Source of the DNA: Metabacillus mangrovi
Lineage (GTDB): Bacteria; Bacillota; Bacilli; Bacillales; Bacillaceae
DNA length: 64,000 nt
Direction of reading: 5' to 3'
NCBI RefSeq assembly: GCF_009711125.1
Contig: NZ_WMIB01000002.1
Span: 124,001 to 188,000, forward strand
Below the pieces are notes generated by a model. That model worked only from the letters and a program-made list of their open reading frames with translations, was not told where the DNA came from and did not search any database. Each line of letters starts with the position of its first letter. Position 1 is the stretch's first letter. Below, one piece after another: positions 27,653 to 35,819 of this stretch. A program made the translations under genes and the position numbers.

Positions 27653-28646
27653 CCTCCGCTTTTCGTGATGTCCAGCTCCGGCGGCTAGACCCTCGAGGTC
27701 ATAAGCCATTTCACCTGCGGAAGGGAAAAGCACCTTCCTCCGGTGAACTGTCTTATGCTTGTCGGGTCTGGGTAAGCCGCCTCCGCTTTTCTTGGTGTCT
27801 AGCTCCGGGCGCTATGCCGCAGGCCCATTTCACTCCCTCGGTCGAGGCAAAGAGCGCCTCTCGGTCGGGAGCTCCAATGTGCCAGTCGGCATAAGCAAGC
27901 GCCCTCCGCTTTTCGTGGAGTCCAGCTCCGGGCGCTATGCCGCAGGCCCACTTCACTCCCTCGGTCGAGGCAAAGAGCGCCTCTCGGTCGGGAGCTCCAA
28001 TGTGCCAGTCGGCATAAGTAAGCGCCCTCCGCTTTTCGTGGAGTCCAGCTCCGGGCGCTATGCCGCAGGCCCACTTCACTCCCTCGGTCGAGGCAAAGAG
28101 CGCCTCTCAGTCGGGAGCTCCAATGTGCCAGTCGGCATAAGTAAGCGCCCTCCGCTTTTCGTGGTGTCCAGCTCCGGGCGCTATGCCGCAGGCCCATTTC
28201 ACTCCCTCGGTCGAGGCAAAGAGCGCCTCTCGGTCAGGAGCTCCACCGTCCTTCAGAGCTGACCAAGCGCCCTCCGCTTTTCGTGGTGTCCAGCTCCGGG
28301 CGCTATGCCGCAGGCCCATTTCACTCCCTCGGTCGAGGCATAGAGCGCCTCTCGGTCGGGAGCTCCAATGTGCCAGTCGGCATAAGCAAGCGCCCTCCGC
28401 TTTTCGTGATGTCCAGCTCCGGCGGCTAGCCGTTCGGCCGCTTCGCTCCTTCGGTCGAGGCAAAGAGCGCCTCTCCGTCAGGAGCTCCACCGTCCTTCAC
28501 GGCTGGGCAAGCCGCCTCCGCTTTTCTTGGTGTCCAGCTCCGAGCGCTAGCTCTTCGTCCGCTTCGCTCTCTCGGTCAGGGCAAAAAGCGCCCTTCGGTC
28601 GAGAGCTCCACCGTCCTTCAGAGCTGACCAAGCGCCCTCCGCTTTT
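27653..28646 (+). repeat. Eight tandem units of about 123 bp with conserved pairing arms
   Basis: CCTCCGCTTTT recurs at 27653, 27780, 27903, 28026, 28149, 28271, 28394, 28515 and 28636, giving eight units of 121-127 bp. Each unit has TCCAGCTCC or TCTAGCTCC, a left arm (GGCGGC, GGGCGC or GAGCGC), an interior with small GGTC-loop hairpins, and a right arm (GCCGCC or GCGCCC). The first unit instead contains one long hairpin with CATAAG/CTTATG, CACC/GGTG and GGAAGG/CCTTCC. Arms vary together between units. Because most periods are 123 bases, false open frames run through both strands. No transposase or gene is present. Family name unknown to me. Confidence 0.9.
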
Positions 28647-28666
28647 CTTTTCGTCAAGATAAAAAC

Positions 28667-28695
28667 TTGACATGTTTGGGCTTAGTGGGTAAACT
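28667..28695 (+). promoter_or_regulatory. sigma-A promoter of ylxM-ffh
   Basis: Consensus TTGACA at 28667 and TAAACT at 28690 with a 17-base spacer, about 46 bases before ylxM and directly after the last repeat unit. Confidence 0.8.
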
Positions 28696-28740
28696 GTTAT
28701 TATTGTAAAGGGATTTCACTTAACAAAAGGGGAGAGAGCC

Positions 28741-29073
28741 GTGATTTTAGAAAAGACTACGCGGATGAATTACCTCTTTGATTTTTATCAGTCTCTGCTG
28801 ACGTCTAAGCAGAAGAGCTATATGTCTCTTTATTATCTCGATGATTACTCTCTTGGTGAAATAGCCGAAGAATACAGCATCAGCAGGCAGGCCGTTTATG
28901 ATAATATTAAACGGACAGAAGCGATGCTTGAGCAATACGAAGAAAAGCTGCTGCTGCTTCATAAGTTTCAGAAGCGCAATGCAATTATGAAACAGGTCAG
29001 GGAGCTTGTTCCGGAAACGGAGCAAAGGGAACAGCTGCTGGATCTTATTGAAGCGCTGGATAATTTGGAATAA
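28741..29073 (+). CDS. ylxM: YlxM family DNA-binding protein, putative SRP-associated factor
   Basis: A 110-residue helix-turn-helix protein of the UPF0122 family, which is encoded next to ffh throughout the Firmicutes. The sigma-factor-like HTH ([20 protein letters not shown]) lies at about residues 36-55, followed by a helical tail. The start is GTG 28741 after AGGGGAGAG. In streptococci YlxM has been reported to modulate SRP activity; its role here is inferred from its position before ffh, 13 bases away. Confidence 0.93.
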   Translation: MILEKTTRMNYLFDFYQSLLTSKQKSYMSLYYLDDYSLGEIAEEYSISRQAVYDNIKRTEAMLEQYEEKLLLLHKFQKRNAIMKQVRELVPETEQREQLLDLIEALDNLE

Positions 29074-29086
29074 GGAGGCGGTACTG

Positions 29087-30430
29087 ATGGCTTTCGAAGG
29101 ATTAGCCGACCGGCTTCAGCAGACCATCACGAAAATCCGCGGAAAAGGCAAAGTCTCCGAAGCGGATGTTAAAGAAATGATGAGAGAAGTCCGTTTAGCT
29201 CTGCTTGAAGCAGATGTAAACTTTAAAGTGGTAAAGGATTTTGTGAAAAGAGTTAATGAGCGGGCGATCGGCCAGGAGGTCATGCAGAGTCTGACTCCGG
29301 GCCAGCAGGTCATTAAGGTTGTTAAGGAAGAGCTTACTGTGCTGATGGGCGGGGAGCAGAGCAAAATCGCCGTAGCTAAAAAGTCTCCAACTGTCATCAT
29401 GATGGTCGGCCTGCAGGGTGCAGGTAAAACAACGACAACCGGAAAGCTTGCCAACCTTCTCAGAAAAAAGCAAAACCGGAAGCCTCTGCTCGTCGCTGCG
29501 GATATATACCGTCCGGCTGCCATTAAGCAGCTCGAAACACTTGGCAAACAGCTGAGTATGGATGTATTCTCGCTTGGAGATCAAGTCAGTCCGGTGGAAA
29601 TTGCCAGGCAGGCGATCGCCCATGCGAAAGCGGAGCATCATGATTATGTGCTGATCGATACGGCAGGCCGCCTTCACGTGGATGAAAACCTCATGGATGA
29701 GCTCTCACAGGTGAAGGAGCTTGCTAATCCGGACGAGATCTTCCTCGTTGTTGATGCCATGACCGGCCAGGACGCCGTAAACGTAGCCCAGAGCTTTAAT
29801 GAACAGCTTGGTCTCACCGGAGTTGTCCTGACAAAGCTTGACGGGGACACACGCGGCGGGGCAGCCCTCTCCATCCGTGCCGTGACCGACACACCGATCA
29901 AATTTGTCGGCCTTGGCGAAAAGCTGGATGCCATAGAGGCTTTCCACCCAGAGCGGATGGCTTCTCGCATCCTCGGGATGGGAGACGTCCTGACCCTGAT
30001 TGAAAAAGCTCAGGCAAACGTGGATGAATCGAAGGCAAAAGAGCTTGAACAGAAAATGAGGACAGCCAGCTTTACATTTGATGATTTCCTCGAGCAGCTC
30101 GGCCAGGTGCGCAGCATGGGGCCTCTTGATGAACTTCTTGGAATGATTCCGGGCGCAGGCAAAATGAAGGGCCTGAAAAATGTACAGGTGGATGAGAAGC
30201 AGATCGGATCTGTCGAAGCGATTATCCGTTCGATGACGAAGCAGGAAAAGCAGCATCCTGAAGTCATCAACGCAAGCCGCAGAAAGCGGATCGCCAAAGG
30301 GAGCGGTACGACTGTCCCGGAAGTCAACAGGCTGCTGAAGCAGTTTGAAGACATGAAAAAGATGATGAAACAGATGACCAGTATGTCTAAAGGCAAGAGA
30401 AAAGGCGGAATGAAGTTTCCATTCATGTAA
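29087..30430 (+). CDS. ffh: Signal recognition particle protein Ffh
   Basis: Protein part of the SRP, which binds signal peptides and 4.5S/scRNA. The 447-residue protein has an N domain, a G domain (GLQGAGKTTTT from Gly108, DTAGRLH, TKLDGD) and a Met-rich M domain ending in GKRKGGMKF. The RNA-binding part includes RRKRIAKGSGT. ATG 29087 follows TAAGGAGG and gives MAFEGLADRL; a longer frame reaching into ylxM is rejected. Confidence 0.97.
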   Translation: MAFEGLADRLQQTITKIRGKGKVSEADVKEMMREVRLALLEADVNFKVVKDFVKRVNERAIGQEVMQSLTPGQQVIKVVKEELTVLMGGEQSKIAVAKKSPTVIMMVGLQGAGKTTTTGKLANLLRKKQNRKPLLVAADIYRPAAIKQLETLGKQLSMDVFSLGDQVSPVEIARQAIAHAKAEHHDYVLIDTAGRLHVDENLMDELSQVKELANPDEIFLVVDAMTGQDAVNVAQSFNEQLGLTGVVLTKLDGDTRGGAALSIRAVTDTPIKFVGLGEKLDAIEAFHPERMASRILGMGDVLTLIEKAQANVDESKAKELEQKMRTASFTFDDFLEQLGQVRSMGPLDELLGMIPGAGKMKGLKNVQVDEKQIGSVEAIIRSMTKQEKQHPEVINASRRKRIAKGSGTTVPEVNRLLKQFEDMKKMMKQMTSMSKGKRKGGMKFPFM

Positions 30431-30456
30431 ATTTCAGGCCTGTTAAGAAAAAACAC

Positions 30457-30485
30457 TTTACAAACCAATTATACATTGGTAATAT
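30457..30485 (+). promoter_or_regulatory. Promoter of rpsP with inverted repeat
   Basis: TTTACA at 30457 and TAATAT at 30480, spacer 17, with TGG before the -10. The spacer contains the inverted repeat ACCAAT (30464) and ATTGGT (30475), which could bind a regulator or be chance. Confidence 0.6.
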
Positions 30486-30497
30486 ACTATCTTGTGA

Positions 30498-30794
<297 letters not shown>

Positions 30795-30795
30795 G

Positions 30796-31035
30796 ATGGA
30801 TCAAATGGTCGGGTTAATCGAGACAATTGTTAAGCCGCTTGTCGACGAACCGGATGCCGTTTCAGTCGAAGAGGAAGTCCAGAGCCGCACAGTGGTTTAC
30901 CGGCTTACTGTGAGCAAAAATGACATCGGGAAAGTCATTGGCAAGCAGGGTAGAATTGCAAGAGCGATCCGTTCTGTTGTTTACGCAGCAGGGACACGCT
31001 CCTCTAAACGGATTCAGCTTGAAATCAACGATTAA
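30796..31035 (+). CDS. khpA: KH-domain RNA-binding protein KhpA (YlqC)
   Basis: A 79-residue protein with a single KH domain; the GxxG loop is GKQG in IGKVIGKQGRIARAIR. In Firmicutes KhpA pairs with KhpB (Jag) and binds many RNAs, influencing cell division and envelope genes. It starts one base after the rpsP stop with no strong ribosome-binding site, so translation is probably coupled. Confidence 0.94.
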   Translation: MDQMVGLIETIVKPLVDEPDAVSVEEEVQSRTVVYRLTVSKNDIGKVIGKQGRIARAIRSVVYAAGTRSSKRIQLEIND

Positions 31036-31043
31036 CTTGGAAA

Positions 31044-31071
31044 GGCGGGAGCGAGTCTCCTGTCTTTTTTT
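31044..31071 (+). terminator. Terminator after khpA
   Basis: GGCGGGAG pairs with CTCCTGTC (two G-U pairs) and is followed by seven T residues. It may reduce read-through from rpsP-khpA into ylqD-rimM-trmD. Confidence 0.7.
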
Positions 31072-31227
31072 GTTCTCAGGATTGAGTATAGCTTGCTTTC
31101 CCGGTGCCCGGACTGCAGTATACCAAGGTATGCATCATCGTTCTTTGCAATGTCTCTTCTATGTGCTTCCTTCCAGGACCATGATAATGATAAAATAAAG
31201 AGAGTGTGTCCGAAGGGTGGATGGTGG

Positions 31228-31608
31228 ATGAAGATTTTGCAGACGGTGTCAGTCATGCAGGTGCTGACTGAAAAAAGCAAAAGCAAGCTTCTTGATGGGT
31301 TTACCTCTAATCGGGAGCAGCTGCTCCGCGAATGCGACCAGCTTTATTTTCAGCTGAAAAAACTTGAGAAAACCAACATTAGCAATGAAATGCACCAGCA
31401 ATATAAAAAAGAGATCGAAAAACGCAAGGACAAAATAAAAATGGTCGATTTTCAAATTGATCAGCTTCAAACTCTTCCACTTGGAAGTGAATTGAAGGAA
31501 ACTGAGATGCAGGCGCTTGTCGAACTCGAAGCCGGAGATGCATGGCCCGGCTTGAAAGCGGAACGCTGCATCATCGTAAAAGATGGCATCATAACAGAAA
31601 TTCGCTGA
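31228..31608 (+). CDS. ylqD: YlqD family protein of unknown function
   Basis: A 126-residue protein matching YlqD, found only between khpA and rimM in Bacillaceae. It begins [19 protein letters not shown] long charged helix with coiled-coil character (about residues 18-75) is followed by a small C-terminal beta region ([18 protein letters not shown]) that could be a barrel-like fold. ATG 31228 was chosen by length and similarity; the longer frame from 31093 covers non-conserved sequence. Function not known; association with translation genes is only positional. Confidence 0.85.
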   Translation: MKILQTVSVMQVLTEKSKSKLLDGFTSNREQLLRECDQLYFQLKKLEKTNISNEMHQQYKKEIEKRKDKIKMVDFQIDQLQTLPLGSELKETEMQALVELEAGDAWPGLKAERCIIVKDGIITEIR

Positions 31609-31618
31609 GGTGATTTTT

Positions 31619-32149
31619 ATGGAAACAAAGTGGTTTAATGTCGGGAAAATCGTAAATACCCATGGAATAAGAGGAGAGATCCGGGTTGTATCCGTAACTG
31701 ACTTTGCCGAAGAGCGCTACAAGCCGGGCAAAACAATCTTTCTCTTCGGAGAACAAAAAGACCAGCCGAAAGAAGTTGTGATTGACAGCCACCGCAAACA
31801 CAAAAATTTTGATCTGCTCACTTTAAAGGGCTATCCGAACATTAACGATGTGGAGCCCTTCAAAGGGATGACCATCCGTGTACCGGAATCAGAGCTCGGG
31901 GACCTGCAGGAAAATGAATTTTACTTCCATGAAATCATCGGCTGCACCGTCTATACAGAGCAGGGGGAAGAAATCGGAACAGTTAGGGAAATCCTGACTC
32001 CCGGAGCGAACGATGTGTGGGTTATCAAACGTCCGCGCCGCAAGGACGTTCTGATTCCGTATATTGGTGAGATCGTAAAAGAAATCGATCCTGCCAGCAA
32101 AAAGATTATCATTTCTCTGATGGAAGGCCTTATTGATGATGAGAATTGA
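31619..32149 (+). CDS. rimM: 16S rRNA maturation factor RimM
   Basis: Assembly factor that binds the 30S head near S19. The 176-residue protein begins [16 protein letters not shown] and has an N-terminal RimM beta-barrel and a C-terminal PRC-barrel ([25 protein letters not shown]). ATG 31619 lies six bases after GAGGTGA; a GTG three codons earlier overlaps that signal. The end overlaps trmD. Confidence 0.96.
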   Translation: METKWFNVGKIVNTHGIRGEIRVVSVTDFAEERYKPGKTIFLFGEQKDQPKEVVIDSHRKHKNFDLLTLKGYPNINDVEPFKGMTIRVPESELGDLQENEFYFHEIIGCTVYTEQGEEIGTVREILTPGANDVWVIKRPRRKDVLIPYIGEIVKEIDPASKKIIISLMEGLIDDEN

Positions 32150-32870
32150 TTTTCTGTCCATTTTTCCGGAAATGTTTGAAGGTGTGCTTCATCATTCGAT
32201 TATGAAGAAGGCACAGGAGAAAAAAGCGGTGGAATTCAATGTCATCAATTTCAGGGACTACGCAGACAATAAGCATCAGACTGTGGACGACTATCCATAT
32301 GGCGGGGGAGCGGGAATGGTCCTGAAGCCTCAGCCGATTTTTGACGCTGTTCATTCTATTAAAAGCACCTCCTCTGCCGATCCAAGAATTATCCTGGTCT
32401 GTCCTCAGGGAGAGCGCTTTAACCAGCAGAAGGCAGAAGAGCTTGCAGGAGCGGAGCACCTCGTCTTTATTTGCGGCCATTATGAAGGGTATGATGAGAG
32501 GATCAGGGAGCACCTCGTGACAGACGAGATCTCAATCGGGGATTTTGTCCTTACCGGAGGAGAACTGCCTTCCATGACCATAGCAGACAGTGTGGTGCGC
32601 CTCCTGCCGGGCGTACTCGGCAACGAGGATTCGCCCGTGCAGGATTCTTTCAGCTCCGGCTTGCTTGAACACCCCCATTATACAAGACCTGCCGATTTCA
32701 GGGGCCTGAAGGTTCCAGATACCCTCATATCCGGAAATCACAAGCTGATTGAGGAATGGCGGGAAGAGGAATCGCTGAGAAGGACGGTTGAGCGCAGGCC
32801 TGACCTTCTTGAGAGCTTCGAGCTTTCGGACAGGCAAAAAAAAGTACTCGAAAAGCTGAAAAAGAACTGA
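32139..32870 (+). CDS. trmD: tRNA (guanine-37 N1) methyltransferase TrmD
   Basis: SPOUT-class methyltransferase that makes m1G37 and prevents +1 frameshifting. The 243-residue protein shows [10 protein letters not shown], the knot segment LTGGELPSM and [10 protein letters not shown]. Three possible starts (TTG 32133, ATG 32136, ATG 32139) overlap the end of rimM; 32139 gives [13 protein letters not shown] as in relatives. Confidence 0.96.
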   Translation: MRIDFLSIFPEMFEGVLHHSIMKKAQEKKAVEFNVINFRDYADNKHQTVDDYPYGGGAGMVLKPQPIFDAVHSIKSTSSADPRIILVCPQGERFNQQKAEELAGAEHLVFICGHYEGYDERIREHLVTDEISIGDFVLTGGELPSMTIADSVVRLLPGVLGNEDSPVQDSFSSGLLEHPHYTRPADFRGLKVPDTLISGNHKLIEEWREEESLRRTVERRPDLLESFELSDRQKKVLEKLKKN

Positions 32871-32877
32871 ATTGCAG

Positions 32878-32907
32878 TTGCAATCTCCTGAAAATCTATG
32901 GTAAGAT
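32878..32907 (+). promoter_or_regulatory. sigma-A promoter of rplS
   Basis: TTGCAA at 32878 and TAAGAT at 32902 with an 18-base spacer and TGG before the -10. It lies just past the trmD stop. Confidence 0.65.
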
Positions 32908-32913
32908 ATCTCT

Positions 32914-33362
<449 letters not shown>

Positions 33363-33370
33363 ATTAGAGA

Positions 33371-33403
33371 AAGAGCTTGTTCAGACAACAAGCTCTTTTT
33401 TTA
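33371..33403 (+). terminator. Terminator after rplS
   Basis: A perfect 12-bp stem AAAGAGCTTGTT with AACAAGCTCTTT around CAGAC, ending in seven or more T residues. Confidence 0.95.
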
Positions 33404-33546
33404 TCGTTTAGCTATAAAAAGGTTCAGCTGCGCCAATCCCGGGCGGAGGCAAAATGCTATTATTGCCAGCAGGCATGCCGCTCATGTTTTAACAAGCTTT
33501 GAATGTGCAAAAATAGAATCAGCCGAAAATTGGGATGGTGAGCTGT

Positions 33547-34098
33547 TTGGCAAAAAATAAAAACGAGCTTTTTGAGTGGCTCAAAGCGATCGGACTGGCC
33601 GTTGTGATAGCGCTTGTAATCCGGCAGTTTTTATTTACCACGGTCGTTGTGGACGGAGAATCCATGCTTCCCGCCCTCCATCCATACGACCGCATGATCG
33701 TCAACAAGGCGGGATTTGCGGCGTCCGGCCCCGACCGGTTTGAAATTGTAGTCTTTCATGCCTCGGAGGGTGAGGATTATATTAAACGAATCATCGGGCT
33801 GCCCGGTGATACTGTGGAGTACAGGCGGGACCAGCTATATATAAATGGAAAGGCTATAGATGAGCCGTTTCTCGAAGATTATAAAAAGCAGCTGATCGAC
33901 CCCCCGCTCACCGAAAATTTCACACTTAGTGAGGCTGCCGGCCGTAAAAAGGTTCCGGAAGGCCACGTTTTTGTGATGGGGGATAACCGCAGAATCAGCA
34001 AGGACAGCCGCCATATCGGAACAGTGCCGGTTTCAGATATTATGGGCGAGGCGAATTTTGTGTACTGGCCGCTTTCGGATATAAGAATCGTAAAGTAG
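33547..34098 (+). CDS. lepB: Type I signal peptidase
   Basis: Cleaves signal peptides from exported proteins at the outer face of the membrane. One N-terminal span (about residues 11-30) is followed by the catalytic Ser39 (DGESMLP), Lys80 (DYIKRIIGLPGD) and box E GDNR...SKDSRHIG. Start choice is uncertain: TTG 33547 is preceded by GGTGAG, while ATG 33535 would add four residues. In B. subtilis the sip genes lie elsewhere; here the gene is placed with rplS and rbgA, close to the SRP genes. Confidence 0.93.
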   Translation: MAKNKNELFEWLKAIGLAVVIALVIRQFLFTTVVVDGESMLPALHPYDRMIVNKAGFAASGPDRFEIVVFHASEGEDYIKRIIGLPGDTVEYRRDQLYINGKAIDEPFLEDYKKQLIDPPLTENFTLSEAAGRKKVPEGHVFVMGDNRRISKDSRHIGTVPVSDIMGEANFVYWPLSDIRIVK

Positions 34099-34113
34099 AA
34101 AGAAGGTGCCGGC

Positions 34114-34968
34114 ATGGCAATACAATGGTTTCCGGGCCACATGGCCAAAGCAAGAAGACAGGTAACGGAAAAACTGAAGCTTATAGACATCGTCTATGAA
34201 CTTGTAGATGCGAGACTTCCGCTTTCCTCCAGGAATCCGATGATTGATGAGATCGTTTCATCAAAACCGCGGATTATCCTGCTGAATAAAGCCGATATGG
34301 CAGATGCGAGGGTCACGAAGGAATGGCTTTCCTATTTTAAAGAAAAAGGCATCCACGCTCTTCCGCTTGATGCCCAGTCAGGAAAAGGCCTGAAAGATAT
34401 TTTGCCGCTCTCGAAAATTGTCTTAAAGGAGAAGTTTGACCGCCTTGAAGCGAAGGGAGTCCGCCCCCGGGCCATCAGAGCCCTGATCATCGGGATCCCG
34501 AATGTCGGCAAATCCACGCTTATTAACAGACTGGCCAAGAAGAACATGGCGAAAACAGGGGACCGCCCAGGCGTAACGACTGCTCAGCAATGGGTGAAGG
34601 TCGGAAAGGAAATCGAGCTTCTCGATACTCCCGGAATCCTGTGGCCGAAATTTGAGGATCCGCTTGTCGGCTATAAACTGGCTGTGACCGGTGCGATCAA
34701 AGATACGATATTAAACCTTCAGGATATCGCGGTATACGCGCTGAACTTTTTGAAAGAGAACTATCCGGACCGGCTCAAGGACCGGTTTGGCCTTGAAGAC
34801 ATACCGGATGAGATTGTTCCGCTTTTTGATGAGATCGCAGAACGGAGAGGCGCTGTGATGAGCGGAGGCATCGTGGATTATGACAAAACCTCAGAATTAA
34901 TCATCAGGGAAATACGGTCCGAAAAACTCGGCCCGCTCTCTTTCGAAAAACCAGGAGAAGAGATATGA
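34114..34968 (+). CDS. rbgA: Ribosome biogenesis GTPase RbgA (YlqF)
   Basis: Essential GTPase for late 50S assembly in Bacillus. The 284-residue protein is circularly permuted: G4 NKAD at residue 58 comes before G1 GIPNVGKST from 127 and G3 DTPG at 171, and a C-terminal ANTAR-like helical domain follows. GAAGGTG precedes ATG 34114. A terminator-like hairpin follows before rnhB. Confidence 0.96.
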   Translation: MAIQWFPGHMAKARRQVTEKLKLIDIVYELVDARLPLSSRNPMIDEIVSSKPRIILLNKADMADARVTKEWLSYFKEKGIHALPLDAQSGKGLKDILPLSKIVLKEKFDRLEAKGVRPRAIRALIIGIPNVGKSTLINRLAKKNMAKTGDRPGVTTAQQWVKVGKEIELLDTPGILWPKFEDPLVGYKLAVTGAIKDTILNLQDIAVYALNFLKENYPDRLKDRFGLEDIPDEIVPLFDEIAERRGAVMSGGIVDYDKTSELIIREIRSEKLGPLSFEKPGEEI

Positions 34969-35004
34969 TAAAGAGGCCTGCCTGCAGCAGGTCTTTATTT
35001 TTTG
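34969..35004 (+). terminator. Terminator after rbgA
   Basis: AAAGA and CCTGC (with a GG bulge) pair with GCAGG and TCTTT around CTGCA, followed by ATTTTTTT. Confidence 0.7.
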
Positions 35005-35040
35005 TACATATAACCGATACCAATATAGGGGAAACAGAAT

Positions 35041-35814
35041 ATGAAACGAACCGTAAAAGAGATAGAAGCAATTTTGGAACAGGTAAGCAGCAAACAAGAT
35101 CCTCTTCTGGAAATGTTCATGGCTGATGACCGCATTTCGGTCCGCAGACTGGCAGCGCGGCATGCGGGAAAACTGGAAAAAAGTCAGCAGCTTAAGAAGA
35201 AATTTGAGGAACTCAAAGTGTTTGAGACCGCGGCTCTTCAAAAAGGGCACCGCTGGATCGCAGGCATCGATGAAGCAGGGAGAGGCCCTCTTGCAGGGCC
35301 TGTCGTTGCTGGAGCAGTCGTGCTCCCAAGCGATTTTTATCTGGAAGGGCTGAATGACTCAAAGCAGCTTTCCGAAAGCAAAAGGGATGCCTTTTATGAA
35401 ATCATCGTAAAAGAAGCGGCAGCCGTAGGAACAGGGGTTGTGGAGGCAGGGGAAATTGACCGGATCAATATTTACCAGGCTTCGAGAAAGGCGATGAAGC
35501 TTGCTGTTGAGAGCCTCCCTGAAGCACCGGATTTCCTTCTTATTGATGCGATGGAGATTGAAACGGACATTCCGCAGGAAAAGCTGATAAAAGGAGATGC
35601 GAGAAGCATCTCCATCGCGGCTGCATCAATTGTCGCCAAAGTAACAAGAGACCGGATGATGAGAGAAATAGCAGCCCGGCATCCGGAGTATGGATTTGAC
35701 CGGAACATGGGCTACGGAACGGAGCAGCATGTCAGCGCGCTTAAACTTTACGGTGCTACTCCGTTTCACCGGAGGACATTCAGCCCTGTTAAAGAAAATC
35801 TTCGAACGGAGTGA
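35041..35814 (+). CDS. rnhB: Ribonuclease HII
   Basis: Removes RNA from RNA-DNA hybrids, including single ribonucleotides in DNA. The 257-residue protein has the active-site GIDEAGRGPLAG with Asp77 and Glu78, and Asp169 in LIDAME. An N-terminal extension of about 70 residues, as in B. subtilis RnhB, precedes the nuclease domain. It begins 72 bases after rbgA and is followed closely by ylqG. Confidence 0.96.
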   Translation: MKRTVKEIEAILEQVSSKQDPLLEMFMADDRISVRRLAARHAGKLEKSQQLKKKFEELKVFETAALQKGHRWIAGIDEAGRGPLAGPVVAGAVVLPSDFYLEGLNDSKQLSESKRDAFYEIIVKEAAAVGTGVVEAGEIDRINIYQASRKAMKLAVESLPEAPDFLLIDAMEIETDIPQEKLIKGDARSISIAAASIVAKVTRDRMMREIAARHPEYGFDRNMGYGTEQHVSALKLYGATPFHRRTFSPVKENLRTE

Positions 35815-35819
35815 AATGA

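Noticed and set aside
27753-28490. Several open frames on both strands through the repeat block, encoding repeated WACGIAPGA or SSSGRYAAGP segments
   Set aside because: Most units are 123 bases long, a multiple of three, so any frame without a stop in one unit stays open in the next. Frames exist on both strands, none has a ribosome-binding site, and variation keeps base pairing rather than codons.
27653-28646. CRISPR array
   Set aside because: Units are 121-127 bases and nearly identical throughout; there are no unique spacers between short repeats and no cas genes nearby.
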